Both the position numbers and the translations under genes were made by a program. The notes under the pieces were generated by a model. The model saw only the letters and a list, made by a program, of their open reading frames with translations, was not told the DNA's origin and did no database searches. From Calditrichia bacterium (GTDB taxonomy: Bacteria; Calditrichota; Calditrichia; RBG-13-44-9; J075): DNA of 64,000 bases. Shown here piece by piece: positions 19,101-26,973 of the stretch (its first letter is position 1; each line of letters starts with the position of its first letter). The stretch lies in NCBI GenBank assembly GCA_028284445.1, contig JANQRS010000012.1, positions 148,965 to 212,964 of the forward strand, read 5' to 3'.

Positions 19101-19365
19101 TACCGGCAGTGGAAATATCCAGCGAGGTGAGGGGGTGATGGCCTTGAATCGCGGTTTTCTATACTCCGGGGCGCAGAATATTCTCTCTTCGCTCTGGGCA
19201 GTCAGCGATCGCTCAACACACGATCTTGTGTTGCGATTCTATCAGGAAATGAACTCAGGGAAGACATATACGGAAGCTCTCCGCCTGGCGAAATTGTCAT
19301 TGTTGGAAAGTTCGGATTATGCAGAACCGTACTACTGGAGCGGCTTTACGTTGCTGGGTGGCTAA
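16153..19365 (+). CDS. Exported TPR-CHAT protease
   Basis: A 1070-residue protein. The ATG at 16153 follows GGGGG with 7-nt spacing, so an unusually long basic N-region (~37 residues) precedes the hydrophobic signal (IRIAFIILFCCSYISFAQ). Residues ~60-560 are TPR repeats of the kinesin-light-chain-like 42-residue type. The C-terminal ~330 residues are a CHAT caspase-like domain, with catalytic His933 in IATHG and Cys982 in LSACNTG, plus the flanking RGEGVMALNRGF and SLWAVSD motifs. Both catalytic residues are present. CHAT proteases cleave proteins, often after a TPR sensor is triggered (as in Craspase). Export would place this one outside the cytosol. It converges, with a 2-bp gap, on a sigma/anti-sigma pair. 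Confidence 0.9.
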   Translation: MRQSSRSTFSLHFCSSNSTSRHQARQNRFLRQSLRCWIRIAFIILFCCSYISFAQPEQVCGDSAQVNQLFDKGRTFETVSKYDSCLYYYDLALSCLESFKAASSDQFLWSRYVQVNIRKANLLRIMGKIDDAVVISSKSLAEAEQHLTESDPVLSRTYEIHGLVLWQQSELDSALSYQYKGLDLRLKHRGRMHITTASSYNNLGIIYWKMGKLDDGGASHREALAIRLELLGNDHRHTGVSYSNIGLIEMERGDYEQALKYLNRAYEIALNTNYLELEIAALQNRSIIYDAKKDFARSIQQNRLLAERVKQFYGEYHVTLAELNNNIGAAQVAQFQYRKAMESIRTAKQILDTLNLGQDPLMHNVLGGLANCHSQLGNHEEAVDYYQQTIDFLAMYFPDRHADLGRQYMNISRIHTQLKQHEIARSHVEKGLRNFRQAFGDYHPFVAEGYRGLANDYLIQEKYTEALAAAQKGIVSVAPGFANLDVRTNPDHSRVLSKSTYAKLLGAKGKALVERYRDTGEIDDLKLSIDCYEHTLATIENLHGDIRNLSSLQTSLAFFAKAYVIAIETVALATPPSADIDWRELSFRVSEQAKANILWQSMLESRARIFAGIPDSLLAREESLREEMTQTQLPLKQARAAQTISETASNIDSLEIAYALLKSQHDDLIEALNRDYPRFAELQGRSEIPTAAAISDMLNGQTAVISYFVADSSILIFGIADNQDLAYRMIKPANFQDMVSDFKAGIKKQDHMLTNKTAPELYKLLLAPLSSLWGKRKHLYIIPHAGLHGLPFEALFPRAVKIGEKPDYLVRNYGISYHYSARMLVDHLQSEEIKYPSPYIGFAPVFMPDSKSSWISPDKLQDILWMPADADATKVFRSSDGKRFDALPWSREEVLSAARILNATDNAFIDGEATEARFKALADNHKIVHIATHGVLNVVDPALSNLVFAATDSLDLSEDGYFFAREAFAHNFRTDLLVLSACNTGSGNIQRGEGVMALNRGFLYSGAQNILSSLWAVSDRSTHDLVLRFYQEMNSGKTYTEALRLAKLSLLESSDYAEPYYWSGFTLLGG

Positions 19366-19367
19366 AC

Positions 19368-20108
19368 TCAGGGGCGATTCAGGAAAAACCTTCCGACATG
19401 ATATAGCTGCTGCCCGTCTTCCAATTTCCAATAATAGAGGCCGGGTGGCAGCTCATCCAAATCCAGGAAAAGTATTTTACCCTCGTCCTCAATGGTTTCT
19501 TGCAGCACCAGACTGTTTTGATTGCTGTAAATACTGATCACAAAGGGCGGATGGGTCGCCGGGCTGCCACGCCATTCAAAACTGGCTATATCATCAATCT
19601 CCTCATCAGGCCTGGGCGCGATGACATCAATATCATTACGGCGCACATCATTAACTTGAGCGTCCAGGCCGGGATGCGGAATAGAATTTTCTGCAAATTG
19701 GCGTTTTATCTCTTCTGCCTGGGAATCGACATACAACCAGCCCCCTAGCAGTGCCACGATGACAATGGCCACTGCCAGCCAACGATAGTAAGACCGTTGC
19801 AGAAATTGCCGCGGTCTTTCCGAGTCCACAATATTTGCCCCGCTCTTGTACTCAGCGAGGATAGCATCAATTGAATCACTGTGCTCATCGACAGCTTGCT
19901 GGGCAAACTCTAGTTCCGCCGTGGCGGCATTTGACAGGAAATCGTTCAAATCACCATCAGCTTGTTGTGCGGCCAATACTACTTCGTCATCTGGAAATGC
20001 CGCCCGGTACTCTAAAAGCCAATCGATATCTGCATCGCTTAATCCGCTTTCCGGATTCTTTCGATGACGTTCAATCAGCGTACGATATTTTTGAGGATCT
20101 CTTTTCAC
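19368..20108 (-). CDS. Single-span membrane protein, candidate anti-sigma factor
   Basis: The GTG at 20108 overlaps the sigma-factor stop (GTGA) and has GAGAGG upstream, so translational coupling is likely; an ATG at 20144 would give 12 more residues. The cytoplasmic part (~1-105) is acidic and helical, followed by one transmembrane helix (WLAVAIVIVALLGGWLYV) and a periplasmic part ending in an Ig/Fn3-like domain (ASFEWRGSP; FVISIYS; LPPGLYYWKLE). The pairing with a sigma factor, the topology and the coupling make an anti-sigma role likely. No zinc-binding HxxxCxxC motif is present, so it is not a classic ZAS protein. Regulation by the neighbouring CHAT protease is inference. Confidence 0.6.
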   Translation of the reverse strand: MKRDPQKYRTLIERHRKNPESGLSDADIDWLLEYRAAFPDDEVVLAAQQADGDLNDFLSNAATAELEFAQQAVDEHSDSIDAILAEYKSGANIVDSERPRQFLQRSYYRWLAVAIVIVALLGGWLYVDSQAEEIKRQFAENSIPHPGLDAQVNDVRRNDIDVIAPRPDEEIDDIASFEWRGSPATHPPFVISIYSNQNSLVLQETIEDEGKILFLDLDELPPGLYYWKLEDGQQLYHVGRFFLNRP

Positions 20109-20884
20109 GACGATTGCCTCTCGGGGAAATAAGGCTTCAGGCATTTACCAATCATAGTGCGCGCTCGGAATAAATGTGAGCGGATCGTGCTCAAATTGCT
20201 ACCGGCACTCAGCTGGTCCAAGATTCCGGGAGATAACCAGGTAGAAAACTTTTCATTCCCGGCTGCCAAACGCAAATACTCGGCAATCACCTCGGTCTCA
20301 GTCTGAGCTTCGATATTGCCCAGGCTGAGCAAAATTGCATCGCGCTCACTGGAGAAGCAGGTATCAAATCGAAGGAACATCCAAATATTCAGAATTAACC
20401 ATTTGAGCTCAGCGGTTTCACTTGCCTTATTCTCGAGGAGCTGAGTCATGCAACGTCGAATCTGAGCGGCCTCCTCGGTTTCGGTTTCTTCCCGGTCTTG
20501 CCTGCCATCATCGGGCTGGAAATAAACATCACCTGTTACACCTTCGCTGGAGACCATCCGCTCTCGTTGTTTGCTGTGCTGCCGCGCTTTTGTCATATAG
20601 AGGTTCTTTACGGCTGACATCATATAAGCCTGAAAATAGAGACGCCCCCGACTGACAAATTTTTCTTTTGGCGCGTCCCGATAATATTTGAAGAAATCAC
20701 TCAACGCTTCATTCGCTACAGTTTCAACGGTCTCTTCAAATTGAAGATATCTTTTCCATCCATCGGCAGCGACAATGCGTGAGAATTTTAAAAATATTGC
20801 CTTTAAGGCCATACAGGCGCGATTATCGTCTTTTCGAACGCAATTCTGAAATAGCCCCCACACCGCCTCATCACGAGCAAGCAT
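20105..20884 (-). CDS. Sigma-70 family (ECF-like) RNA polymerase sigma factor
   Basis: A 259-residue protein with a region-2-like helix set (~25-105, with FQAYMMSAVKNLYMTKAR in the position of the -10-recognising helix) and a C-terminal region-4-like HTH (~195-250: LSAGSNLSTIRSHLFRARTM). Between them is a charged linker (~110-145). The sequence is divergent from standard ECF factors, with an unusually long helical stretch between the two regions. It overlaps the downstream membrane protein by 4 bp. The ATG at 20884 has no well-placed Shine-Dalgarno: GGAG is about 17 nt away but well spaced for a 9-codon overlapping frame starting at 20897 (see findings). Confidence 0.75.
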   Translation of the reverse strand: MLARDEAVWGLFQNCVRKDDNRACMALKAIFLKFSRIVAADGWKRYLQFEETVETVANEALSDFFKYYRDAPKEKFVSRGRLYFQAYMMSAVKNLYMTKARQHSKQRERMVSSEGVTGDVYFQPDDGRQDREETETEEAAQIRRCMTQLLENKASETAELKWLILNIWMFLRFDTCFSSERDAILLSLGNIEAQTETEVIAEYLRLAAGNEKFSTWLSPGILDQLSAGSNLSTIRSHLFRARTMIGKCLKPYFPERQSS

Positions 20885-21062
20885 ATAGATATCCCATTCG
20901 TCTCCTCATAGCTATATGTTACGGGGCAAAATCCACATTTGCAGAATTTTTTTGAAATGGGTGCAACTGAGAGTAAAAGCGAAACTCAGTCTTAATGAAT
21001 GGCGGGAATGACATTACTTAGCCGGCTATCTAATTCCTAAACTCTCAAAAAGTGAGGTACAA

Positions 21063-21755
21063 ATGAAACGTCAGAAAATTGATATGACAAAATCCCATCT
21101 CATAACCCGGTCCCAATACGATCAATTCATTGACAATTATCATATTCACTATACAGATGAGCGCGATCGGGTCTTTTTTGGTCGAGCACAGCTCTCAAGC
21201 TTGATCGCTGATCCGGAAGTTGCCGGGCTTCGCTATTACTATGGAAACAGAGAAAAAAGCGTCTCGAATCTCCTACTAGTAGCTGTAAATGATGCTGGAA
21301 ATGACATGGTAGCAATGCAAGATACCAGTCGGCTGTTGCTCTCGCTGGCCAATCCGCCATGTGATATCAGCGGCAATGTCGTTGCCGATACCAGCAGTCA
21401 TGAAACAACTGTTGCAGCGGCCGCGGACTTAACCGCCAGATTCCGTGCAAATCGCCGGCGTCGGGAGCCCAAAGGCGGGTTCTTTCGGCGGAAGGCGATC
21501 GAAGCCATTCTCGCGCAGTCGGACTGTGTGGGTATTTGGTGCTTCTTTGGCGCAAACGAGGAAGGTTATCGAGTAATTTGCCTTGCAGGTTGTGACCGCA
21601 AAGGCCAAGAGATGCTCGATGGTATGCTGGCGGAAATGTCAGATTGGTGTCCGCCGTTTTGCAGTCAGGCGAACTTCTTGAACAGTTCAATGACCCGCGT
21701 TCGCACCTCAATCGAAAGTCGTCAGGACGAACCGCTGCTGACGGTAGCTGCCTGA
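21063..21755 (+). CDS. Protein with two copies of an unnamed domain
   Basis: A 230-residue cytoplasmic protein with no signal peptide. Two halves align: copy one (~15-103) has FFGRAQLSSLIADPEVAGL, RYYYG and NLLLVAVNDAGNDMVAM; copy two (~120-205) has FFRRKAIEAILAQSDCVGI, WCFFG and RVICLAGCDRKGQEML. The shared pattern is FFGR/FFRR, an amphipathic helix, G-hydrophobic-x-(Y/F)-(Y/F)G and a V-x-D-x-x-G-x-(D/E) end. From memory this domain is widespread as single hypothetical proteins in Bacteroidetes, but I know of no function. The Shine-Dalgarno is GTGAGG, just upstream. It is divergent from the sigma factor and followed by a terminator. Confidence 0.7.
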   Translation: MKRQKIDMTKSHLITRSQYDQFIDNYHIHYTDERDRVFFGRAQLSSLIADPEVAGLRYYYGNREKSVSNLLLVAVNDAGNDMVAMQDTSRLLLSLANPPCDISGNVVADTSSHETTVAAAADLTARFRANRRRREPKGGFFRRKAIEAILAQSDCVGIWCFFGANEEGYRVICLAGCDRKGQEMLDGMLAEMSDWCPPFCSQANFLNSSMTRVRTSIESRQDEPLLTVAA

Positions 21756-21765
21756 TCAAAACGTT

Positions 21766-21788
21766 GGAAGCCTGCGCTGCAGGCTTCC
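21766..21788 (+). terminator. Rho-independent terminator
   Basis: A 10-bp perfect stem ggaagcctgc/gcaggcttcc with loop GCT, 11 bp after the stop at 21755, followed by a T-rich stretch (tatatttcg). Confidence 0.8.
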
Positions 21789-21893
21789 TATATTTCGCTT
21801 TACTGTTTCGCTATTTCGCATAAATTAGTGTTATACAACATATCGTTATCCAAACAGTCTCACGGAACCAGAATCGAATCTGACGGAGTTCTC

Positions 21894-22583
21894 ATGTTCG
21901 AACGGCCCCCACTTATTGCGCTCTCAACAATGTCGACTTTAGTACCCGCTATTTTTGCACTAGCGGTTATCAGAGGTAAAGCCCGCGAAACCTGGGGATA
22001 TGCCTTTGCAGTTTTCGTTTTATATGCTGCCGCTTTTGAGATTATTTACAGCGTCACTTCCCATCAGGGAATTAACAATCAATTTCTTTCCAACTATTAC
22101 TCACCGCCGGAATTTATCTTTTGGACCTTTATTTCCTATCGCTGGCTGACAACGGGTAAGGAAAGACGCTTCTTCTGGAGAATAATTGGAGTGGTCACGG
22201 TATGTTACCTCTCAATCATTTTTTTGCAGATTGGACCGGGTTTTAACGAAGGAGTTAATACATTCTCGCGTCCGGTTCTGGCCGGAGGGATCTTCTTTCT
22301 GGTTGCTTTAGGCATCAATGCCTATGTTCAAACTGCCTCGCATAAGAACCGGTTAACGGATCCGCGAATCTGGCTCCTGGCAGGCGCGGTAACATTCTAC
22401 GCAATTGAGTTTACCATGTTTGCCGTCATGCTACCTATCAACTTCTATTTAGCGGAATTCCTGCAATTCAGAGCATTGTTTAACATTGCTCACAACATAT
22501 GTTTTGCAATTAGCCTCTGGCTATTGAGCAGATCAAAGCATCATTTGCAGCACATGCCAGTTGGGCGGCTGGAAGATCTTTGA
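21894..22583 (+). CDS. Seven-helix integral membrane protein, no output domain
   Basis: A 229-residue protein that is almost entirely hydrophobic. The start at 21894 is preferred because of GACGGAG upstream; the frame is open back to 21828. About seven transmembrane helices can be drawn (around residues 7-28, 36-55, 70-87, 97-117, 128-150, 162-186, 196-214), with the sequence NYYSPPEFIFW between helices 2 and 3. The layout resembles the 7TM sensor modules that sit in front of histidine kinases or diguanylate cyclases, but no output domain follows. It may be an orphan sensor or a small transporter. Function unknown. Confidence 0.65.
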   Translation: MFERPPLIALSTMSTLVPAIFALAVIRGKARETWGYAFAVFVLYAAAFEIIYSVTSHQGINNQFLSNYYSPPEFIFWTFISYRWLTTGKERRFFWRIIGVVTVCYLSIIFLQIGPGFNEGVNTFSRPVLAGGIFFLVALGINAYVQTASHKNRLTDPRIWLLAGAVTFYAIEFTMFAVMLPINFYLAEFLQFRALFNIAHNICFAISLWLLSRSKHHLQHMPVGRLEDL

Positions 22584-22664
22584 TGTTATATCTTATTTTT
22601 TCGCTGCGGATTTAAAGCAACAAGATCCTTCGCTAATCGCCAGGAATGCCTTGTTAGCAGCAGC

Positions 22665-23339
22665 CTAATTTGTTCTTTGTTGGGCAAATTCGTGAATATG
22701 GGTAAATGACCTTTTTAGTGCTTCTACAACCGCTTCGTCTATGCTCCGCTGCCAGGCGCTAAATCCTATCCTGGCGCCTTGAGGCTTCGTTGGGTCAAAA
22801 ATGCCATGTGAATCACTTATATATTCGCCGGAATTGATAATCTTTCCGCTAGAGAAATCCACCATTTCCAGGTAAAAGGTTATATTTGCCCTGTACCGTA
22901 CGCTTGTTCGATACTCTTCGCCCCGCACTTCCAAATTGACTTCATTTATCCTGCCAATCAGGGCATAATCATAGTTCTCTTCTTTGCCCTTTTGATAATA
23001 GGGTGACTTGGCTACGATCTCTGCCGTTGGGGTTGATGATTCTGTAAAATATTCATAGGGAAGAATTAGAACTGATGGGAGATCAGGGTCGTTGAGAGCC
23101 TGAAATGGCCGGGAGTCCTCAGCCAGCCAGGCATTGTACGATTTATTGACTCCTGACAAAGCATTCTGAGTATGTATAGTAAACGTTGGTGGCCACTTTT
23201 GATCGGTGAGTTTCCTGCTAGAGCGTTTTTGTCCGATTGAGGTTAGGTTATCTACAACGCTACAAGACATGAGTATCGCTATACAAAAGATAGACACTAT
23301 AAAAATGCCTGATTTAAAGTTTGTTCTTCTATTGAGCAT
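22665..23339 (-). CDS. Lipoprotein 3 of kinase-linked cluster
   Basis: The start at 23339 (not 23453) is chosen because it gives a lipoprotein signal (GIFIVSIFCIAILMSC) and avoids overlap with the upstream gene. After the lipidated Cys comes SVVDNLTSIGQKRS, which repeats the pattern seen in lipoprotein 2 (SVMKSIQNLGKKRT). The C-terminal half (YALIGRINEVNLE; ITFYLEMVDFSSGKI; IDEAVVEALKR) has the strand-helix pattern of periplasmic proteins related to LpoB/CsgG-type folds, but that is an impression only. It is last in a same-strand run that begins with a histidine kinase. Confidence 0.6.
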   Translation of the reverse strand: MLNRRTNFKSGIFIVSIFCIAILMSCSVVDNLTSIGQKRSSRKLTDQKWPPTFTIHTQNALSGVNKSYNAWLAEDSRPFQALNDPDLPSVLILPYEYFTESSTPTAEIVAKSPYYQKGKEENYDYALIGRINEVNLEVRGEEYRTSVRYRANITFYLEMVDFSSGKIINSGEYISDSHGIFDPTKPQGARIGFSAWQRSIDEAVVEALKRSFTHIHEFAQQRTN

Positions 23340-23439
23340 AGTTTGGCCTTTCGAAAATGTAGTCTGTCCATTGCTGGACGGGATTGGCGATGCTTCCACC
23401 ATTATGATTCTATTTCCCGATAAGCTAAATAACGCGAAT

Positions 23440-24060
23440 CTATTCTGTTTCACTAACTGTCGGCGGAGCTATCGTGAAAGAGTTATATAGATTAAACAGC
23501 GCCTTTTCATAATTTTCATTTGATATTCGCTGTTTTTCTTTTCTGCTCAGGAATTCCACTGTTTCATCGCCATCTGCGAAAAGCATAAAATATTCTACTA
23601 TTTTCTTTTCATCAGACGGAGGAACAAGTCGATGAACAACTCTTTCCTGTACGATATACAACATTTCGTGGCTGTTGATTGTAATGTTTTTTTCAGTCAA
23701 AATCTTGTATTGTCCAGCGAGCCCGTAGCCTTTAAGGTCTGGTAATTTTTCAAAATTTCGTAGAAGACGCAGTGAACGTTTTCTATGCTCTTCAAGAGTC
23801 CTGTTCTTACCCGTTCGAAAAACATAAACATTTCCGGCCTTCGCATTCTTGAAAACGAGGGCAGGTTTTTCTGTTATGGATGCGCTGGTTGTTAATGCAT
23901 AACCGGAGTCAGTTTCCGGCAATAATTGCCATGTAGGGGCGCCAATTGTCACCGTACGTTTTTTTCCCAGATTCTGGATCGATTTCATTACTGAACAACT
24001 CTGCAGAATTGAAACTGCCGACATTAAGAGTATGAGCCCAACATAGTGGTAATTTTTCAC
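23440..24060 (-). CDS. Lipoprotein 2 of kinase-linked cluster
   Basis: A 206-residue protein with a lipoprotein signal (VGLILLMSAVSILQSC). Just after the Cys it has SVMKSIQNLGKKRT, shared in pattern with lipoprotein 3. The middle and C-terminal parts (NITINSHEMLYIVQE then VEYFMLFADGDETVEFLSRK) match in order and spacing a stretch of lipoprotein 1 (VIVNKHGVEFLRLV then FVFVSYLYRDDQSHIMIS), so the two may share a fold, possibly PsbP/DcrB/Mog1-like. No catalytic motif is seen. It lies 65 bp downstream of lipoprotein 1. Confidence 0.65.
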   Translation of the reverse strand: MKNYHYVGLILLMSAVSILQSCSVMKSIQNLGKKRTVTIGAPTWQLLPETDSGYALTTSASITEKPALVFKNAKAGNVYVFRTGKNRTLEEHRKRSLRLLRNFEKLPDLKGYGLAGQYKILTEKNITINSHEMLYIVQERVVHRLVPPSDEKKIVEYFMLFADGDETVEFLSRKEKQRISNENYEKALFNLYNSFTIAPPTVSETE

Positions 24061-24125
24061 TCGCTTATCCTTTTTCGGTTTCTGAAATTTTTGATTTTCG
24101 ATCGGGATACATTCGTAGACTACTT

Positions 24126-24899
24126 TTATTTTTCTTCCATGACTGCATAATCTTTGAAGACTTTAAAGTTATCAATGGACGTCTGATATATCTTTAGCTC
24201 ATTTTCATCAAATGCCTGCATGCCCGGATTTGGATAAGTCGGATTGCCCCACGGATAAGAAATCATTATGTGACTTTGATCGTCACGGTATAGGTAGCTA
24301 ACAAAGACAAACTGACGTCCATCCATATTCTGTAGAGTTTTTCTCATCGTGTCCTTCATTTTTCCATCATCTAATTTCTTATAGGTCTCGAGTGCCCGGC
24401 CATAATCTTTCGCTCTGTAAAAATGATGGGTTACCAGCCTTAGAAATTCTACACCATGTTTATTGACAATGACATCCTCTTTCACAACCTGGGCAACAGT
24501 GTCCTTTCTAATCATACTGTGAAACTGAACCCCTCTAAGACAGTTGCTAAAATCTTTATTGATTATTAAGTTTTTCATCTCCTCATAACTGCTGCTATGA
24601 GGACTGTGGCTTAGAAATGCCCCATACGTTCTATTTCCATATTCCTTACGGAATTTCAGAGAATAGGTCATTCTGTAATTTGAACAAGTAGTATCTGTGT
24701 AAAAGGGTTGGTAGCGTTTTGAAAAAACGTATCCAAAGTTTTCCAGGCGATAAGTCACCTTACCGTTCACCTCTTTACCATATTTTATCCCAAGAAAATT
24801 GGGTAGACCGCTGCCACCAAATGAGCAACTTGACAAAAACACCGCAGAAACACACATGAAAAAAACACAAAAAGCGTATACAATGCATACCCTCAACAA
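24126..24899 (-). CDS. Lipoprotein 1 of kinase-linked cluster
   Basis: A 257-residue protein opening with a lipoprotein signal (VFFMCVSAVFLSSC) and then SFGGSGLPNFLG. The body is a mixed alpha/beta domain containing VIVNKHGVEFLRLV and FVFVSYLYRDDQSHIMIS, the segments that resemble lipoprotein 2. Two more cysteines (in TTCSNY and NCLRG) could form a disulfide in the periplasm. It is about 100 bp downstream of the response regulator, so it may be an output of, or accessory to, that two-component system; this is an inference from order only. Confidence 0.65.
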   Translation of the reverse strand: MLRVCIVYAFCVFFMCVSAVFLSSCSFGGSGLPNFLGIKYGKEVNGKVTYRLENFGYVFSKRYQPFYTDTTCSNYRMTYSLKFRKEYGNRTYGAFLSHSPHSSSYEEMKNLIINKDFSNCLRGVQFHSMIRKDTVAQVVKEDVIVNKHGVEFLRLVTHHFYRAKDYGRALETYKKLDDGKMKDTMRKTLQNMDGRQFVFVSYLYRDDQSHIMISYPWGNPTYPNPGMQAFDENELKIYQTSIDNFKVFKDYAVMEEK

Positions 24900-25002
24900 T
24901 TGCCACCTCCATAAATTTTCAACGTTAATGTCGTAAAAATTAGCTTAAAGCAGTTTATAGGGATTTATACGAATTGCGCTTATCCTTTTCTGTCTCCTGC
25001 TT

Positions 25003-25674
25003 TCATGTATTTGATACATCATCCTGTGGCAAAATGCCTTCGCGTATTGCAGCCAGTGTCAATCCAACATCACCATCGACACCCAGTTTTTTCATTACAT
25101 TTTGTCTATGGCTATACACTGTTTTTGCTTTTATTTTCAGGAGGTCAGCAATTTCCTTCACACTGTATTCCTGGACGATATATTCCCAAACGAGAAACTC
25201 TTTCTGTGAGAGACTGGCAACTTTCGAATCACTATTCCTCTGAACCGAATTTCGGTACCTTTTATATATCAAGGGACGAATCGAGGTACTAAAATAAGTA
25301 TCTCCTTTTTTGACTCGTTTTATAGCTTTAAGTAATTCATCAAACGAATCGGTTTTTAAAAGGTAGGCGCTGGCACCTGCTCTGATGATCGATTCAATTG
25401 TCCTGGAATCTGCCTTATGAGAGAGGGCAATGACACCAACATTATCATCCGCTTCACAAATCTTTCGTGTTGCATCTATCCCGCCCAGGCGATTACCGGA
25501 AAGAGCAATATCCATTAGGATTATGTCCGGCGTAAGGTCGCGGGCAAGTTGGACAGCCTGTTTAACATCAGCGGCTTCTCCAACAATCTCGAATTGCGGA
25601 ACATCGTCAAGCAACTGCCGGAAGGTGAACCGAACCATGTTGTGGTCTTCAACCATAAGTATTTTAATGCTCAT
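25003..25674 (-). CDS. NarL/FixJ-family response regulator
   Basis: A 223-residue two-domain regulator. The receiver (1-125) has the acidic pair Glu9-Asp10, phospho-acceptor Asp55 in IILMDIALSG and the conserved Lys in AYLLKTD. The C-terminal LuxR-type HTH (~150-213) has LSQKEFLVWEYIVQEYSVKEIADLLKI, then KTVYSHRQNVMKKLGV, which is the DNA-recognition helix. It overlaps the histidine kinase by 11 bp, so the two form a cognate pair made from one mRNA. Its likely targets are nearby promoters; none could be identified. Confidence 0.92.
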   Translation of the reverse strand: MSIKILMVEDHNMVRFTFRQLLDDVPQFEIVGEAADVKQAVQLARDLTPDIILMDIALSGNRLGGIDATRKICEADDNVGVIALSHKADSRTIESIIRAGASAYLLKTDSFDELLKAIKRVKKGDTYFSTSIRPLIYKRYRNSVQRNSDSKVASLSQKEFLVWEYIVQEYSVKEIADLLKIKAKTVYSHRQNVMKKLGVDGDVGLTLAAIREGILPQDDVSNT

Positions 25675-26827
25675 ACATTGCCTTTTTCCTAATCAAGGGC
25701 ACTTCAATAACAATTAATGCGCCATTATTTGATTCTAAATCAATTGTCAGTTTGCCGCCGAAATCAAACAGTCGATCCCGGATATTCGACAAGCCAAATC
25801 CGCGCGGTATCAAACGATCCTTTTCTTGCGTCAAATTCTGAAATCCACCGCCATTGTCTCGTACAGATATTTTTAGCAGATCTTCACTGACGATTGCAGA
25901 AATCCAGATTTTGCCGGCTTTCCCATGTTCCCATGCATTTACAAGGAGCTGGCGAATTGCCCTGTAAAGAATATATTGCAATTTGTCAGCCAGCGGCTTT
26001 GGCAACGCATCGCAGGCAACATGAACTTTTACGCCATACCGACGTGAAAATTGGCGCGCATATTCTTCAACCGCCGGCATGAACCCGCCGCGAAAGGCAT
26101 CTGTGGGATCAATTTCCAAAGTTAGCCTGCGAGTATCCGTATCCAGTCTTTTTATAAGCACCTGCAAATCTGTCAATCTTCCTTCATTGCCCGGCAAACA
26201 GTTTTGCTTAATCTGGTTAAGCCAGAACAATGATAACGTTAAGGGCTGGCTTATTTCATCATGGATAAGTTCTGCAAGTTTTTGCCGTTCCTTGGCTTCA
26301 GCAATTTCAGACCTGATAACGACCTCTCTCTCGACTCTGGCTAATGCATCCTTAGCGTCTTTCAGTTCCGTAATGTCTCTGCCGGAAGCAACCAGGTATT
26401 TGTCATTTGGATAGATTTCTACTCCAGCATAAAACTGCCAGTCAATTGACCTTGTGTGACCGTCGACTTGAATCGTCGACTCTCCCGAAATCACTTTTCG
26501 CTCAGCTCGCCATGCTTGAATAGTTAAAGTCAAAAATGACTTGTCAAAATTGTCTAACTTGAAAACACTCCGGTTCTTGATTTCGCTGCCTTGGCAATTC
26601 AGCAAATCCAGAAATTGTTGATTATAGACTTTAATAATCCCTTCTTGATTACAAACAATCGTTGGGATCGGGCTATTTTCCAGTACGTCTGAAGTGAGCT
26701 TTCGTTCACGTTGCAATCGTTGTTTGAAACTCCTCACAAGAACAAACGATATAGTAGCAGCAAAGGAAAAAACAGCTAAAATAGCCATAAACATCGCATA
26801 CAACCACTCAATAGGCATCCAGTTCAC
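25664..26827 (-). CDS. PAS-containing histidine kinase (HisKA_3/NarX type)
   Basis: A 387-residue kinase: one N-terminal transmembrane helix (MFMAILAVFSFAATISFVLV), a PAS domain (~45-160: NSPIPTIVCNQEGIIKVYN and VASGRDITELKDA), a HisKA_3 dimerisation helix with phospho-acceptor His189 in ELIHDEISQPL, and a HATPase domain (NAWEHG N box, DNGGGF G1 box, GFGLSNIRDR G2 box). All expected residues are present. There is no periplasmic domain, so the signal is probably cytoplasmic or membrane-borne, sensed through PAS. It is paired with the overlapping NarL-type regulator. Confidence 0.92.
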   Translation of the reverse strand: MNWMPIEWLYAMFMAILAVFSFAATISFVLVRSFKQRLQRERKLTSDVLENSPIPTIVCNQEGIIKVYNQQFLDLLNCQGSEIKNRSVFKLDNFDKSFLTLTIQAWRAERKVISGESTIQVDGHTRSIDWQFYAGVEIYPNDKYLVASGRDITELKDAKDALARVEREVVIRSEIAEAKERQKLAELIHDEISQPLTLSLFWLNQIKQNCLPGNEGRLTDLQVLIKRLDTDTRRLTLEIDPTDAFRGGFMPAVEEYARQFSRRYGVKVHVACDALPKPLADKLQYILYRAIRQLLVNAWEHGKAGKIWISAIVSEDLLKISVRDNGGGFQNLTQEKDRLIPRGFGLSNIRDRLFDFGGKLTIDLESNNGALIVIEVPLIRKKAMYEH

Positions 26828-26973
26828 TCGTCTTATCCCAAATTATGCGTTACATAAAAAACGACATTTGACTGGATGAAAGATAGATATTATCCGGTGG
26901 TTTTACAATCCATATACAGGTACTGGAATATCATTTTTCTTATACAAGAATTTCTCTCTGGCAAAATCACTCA

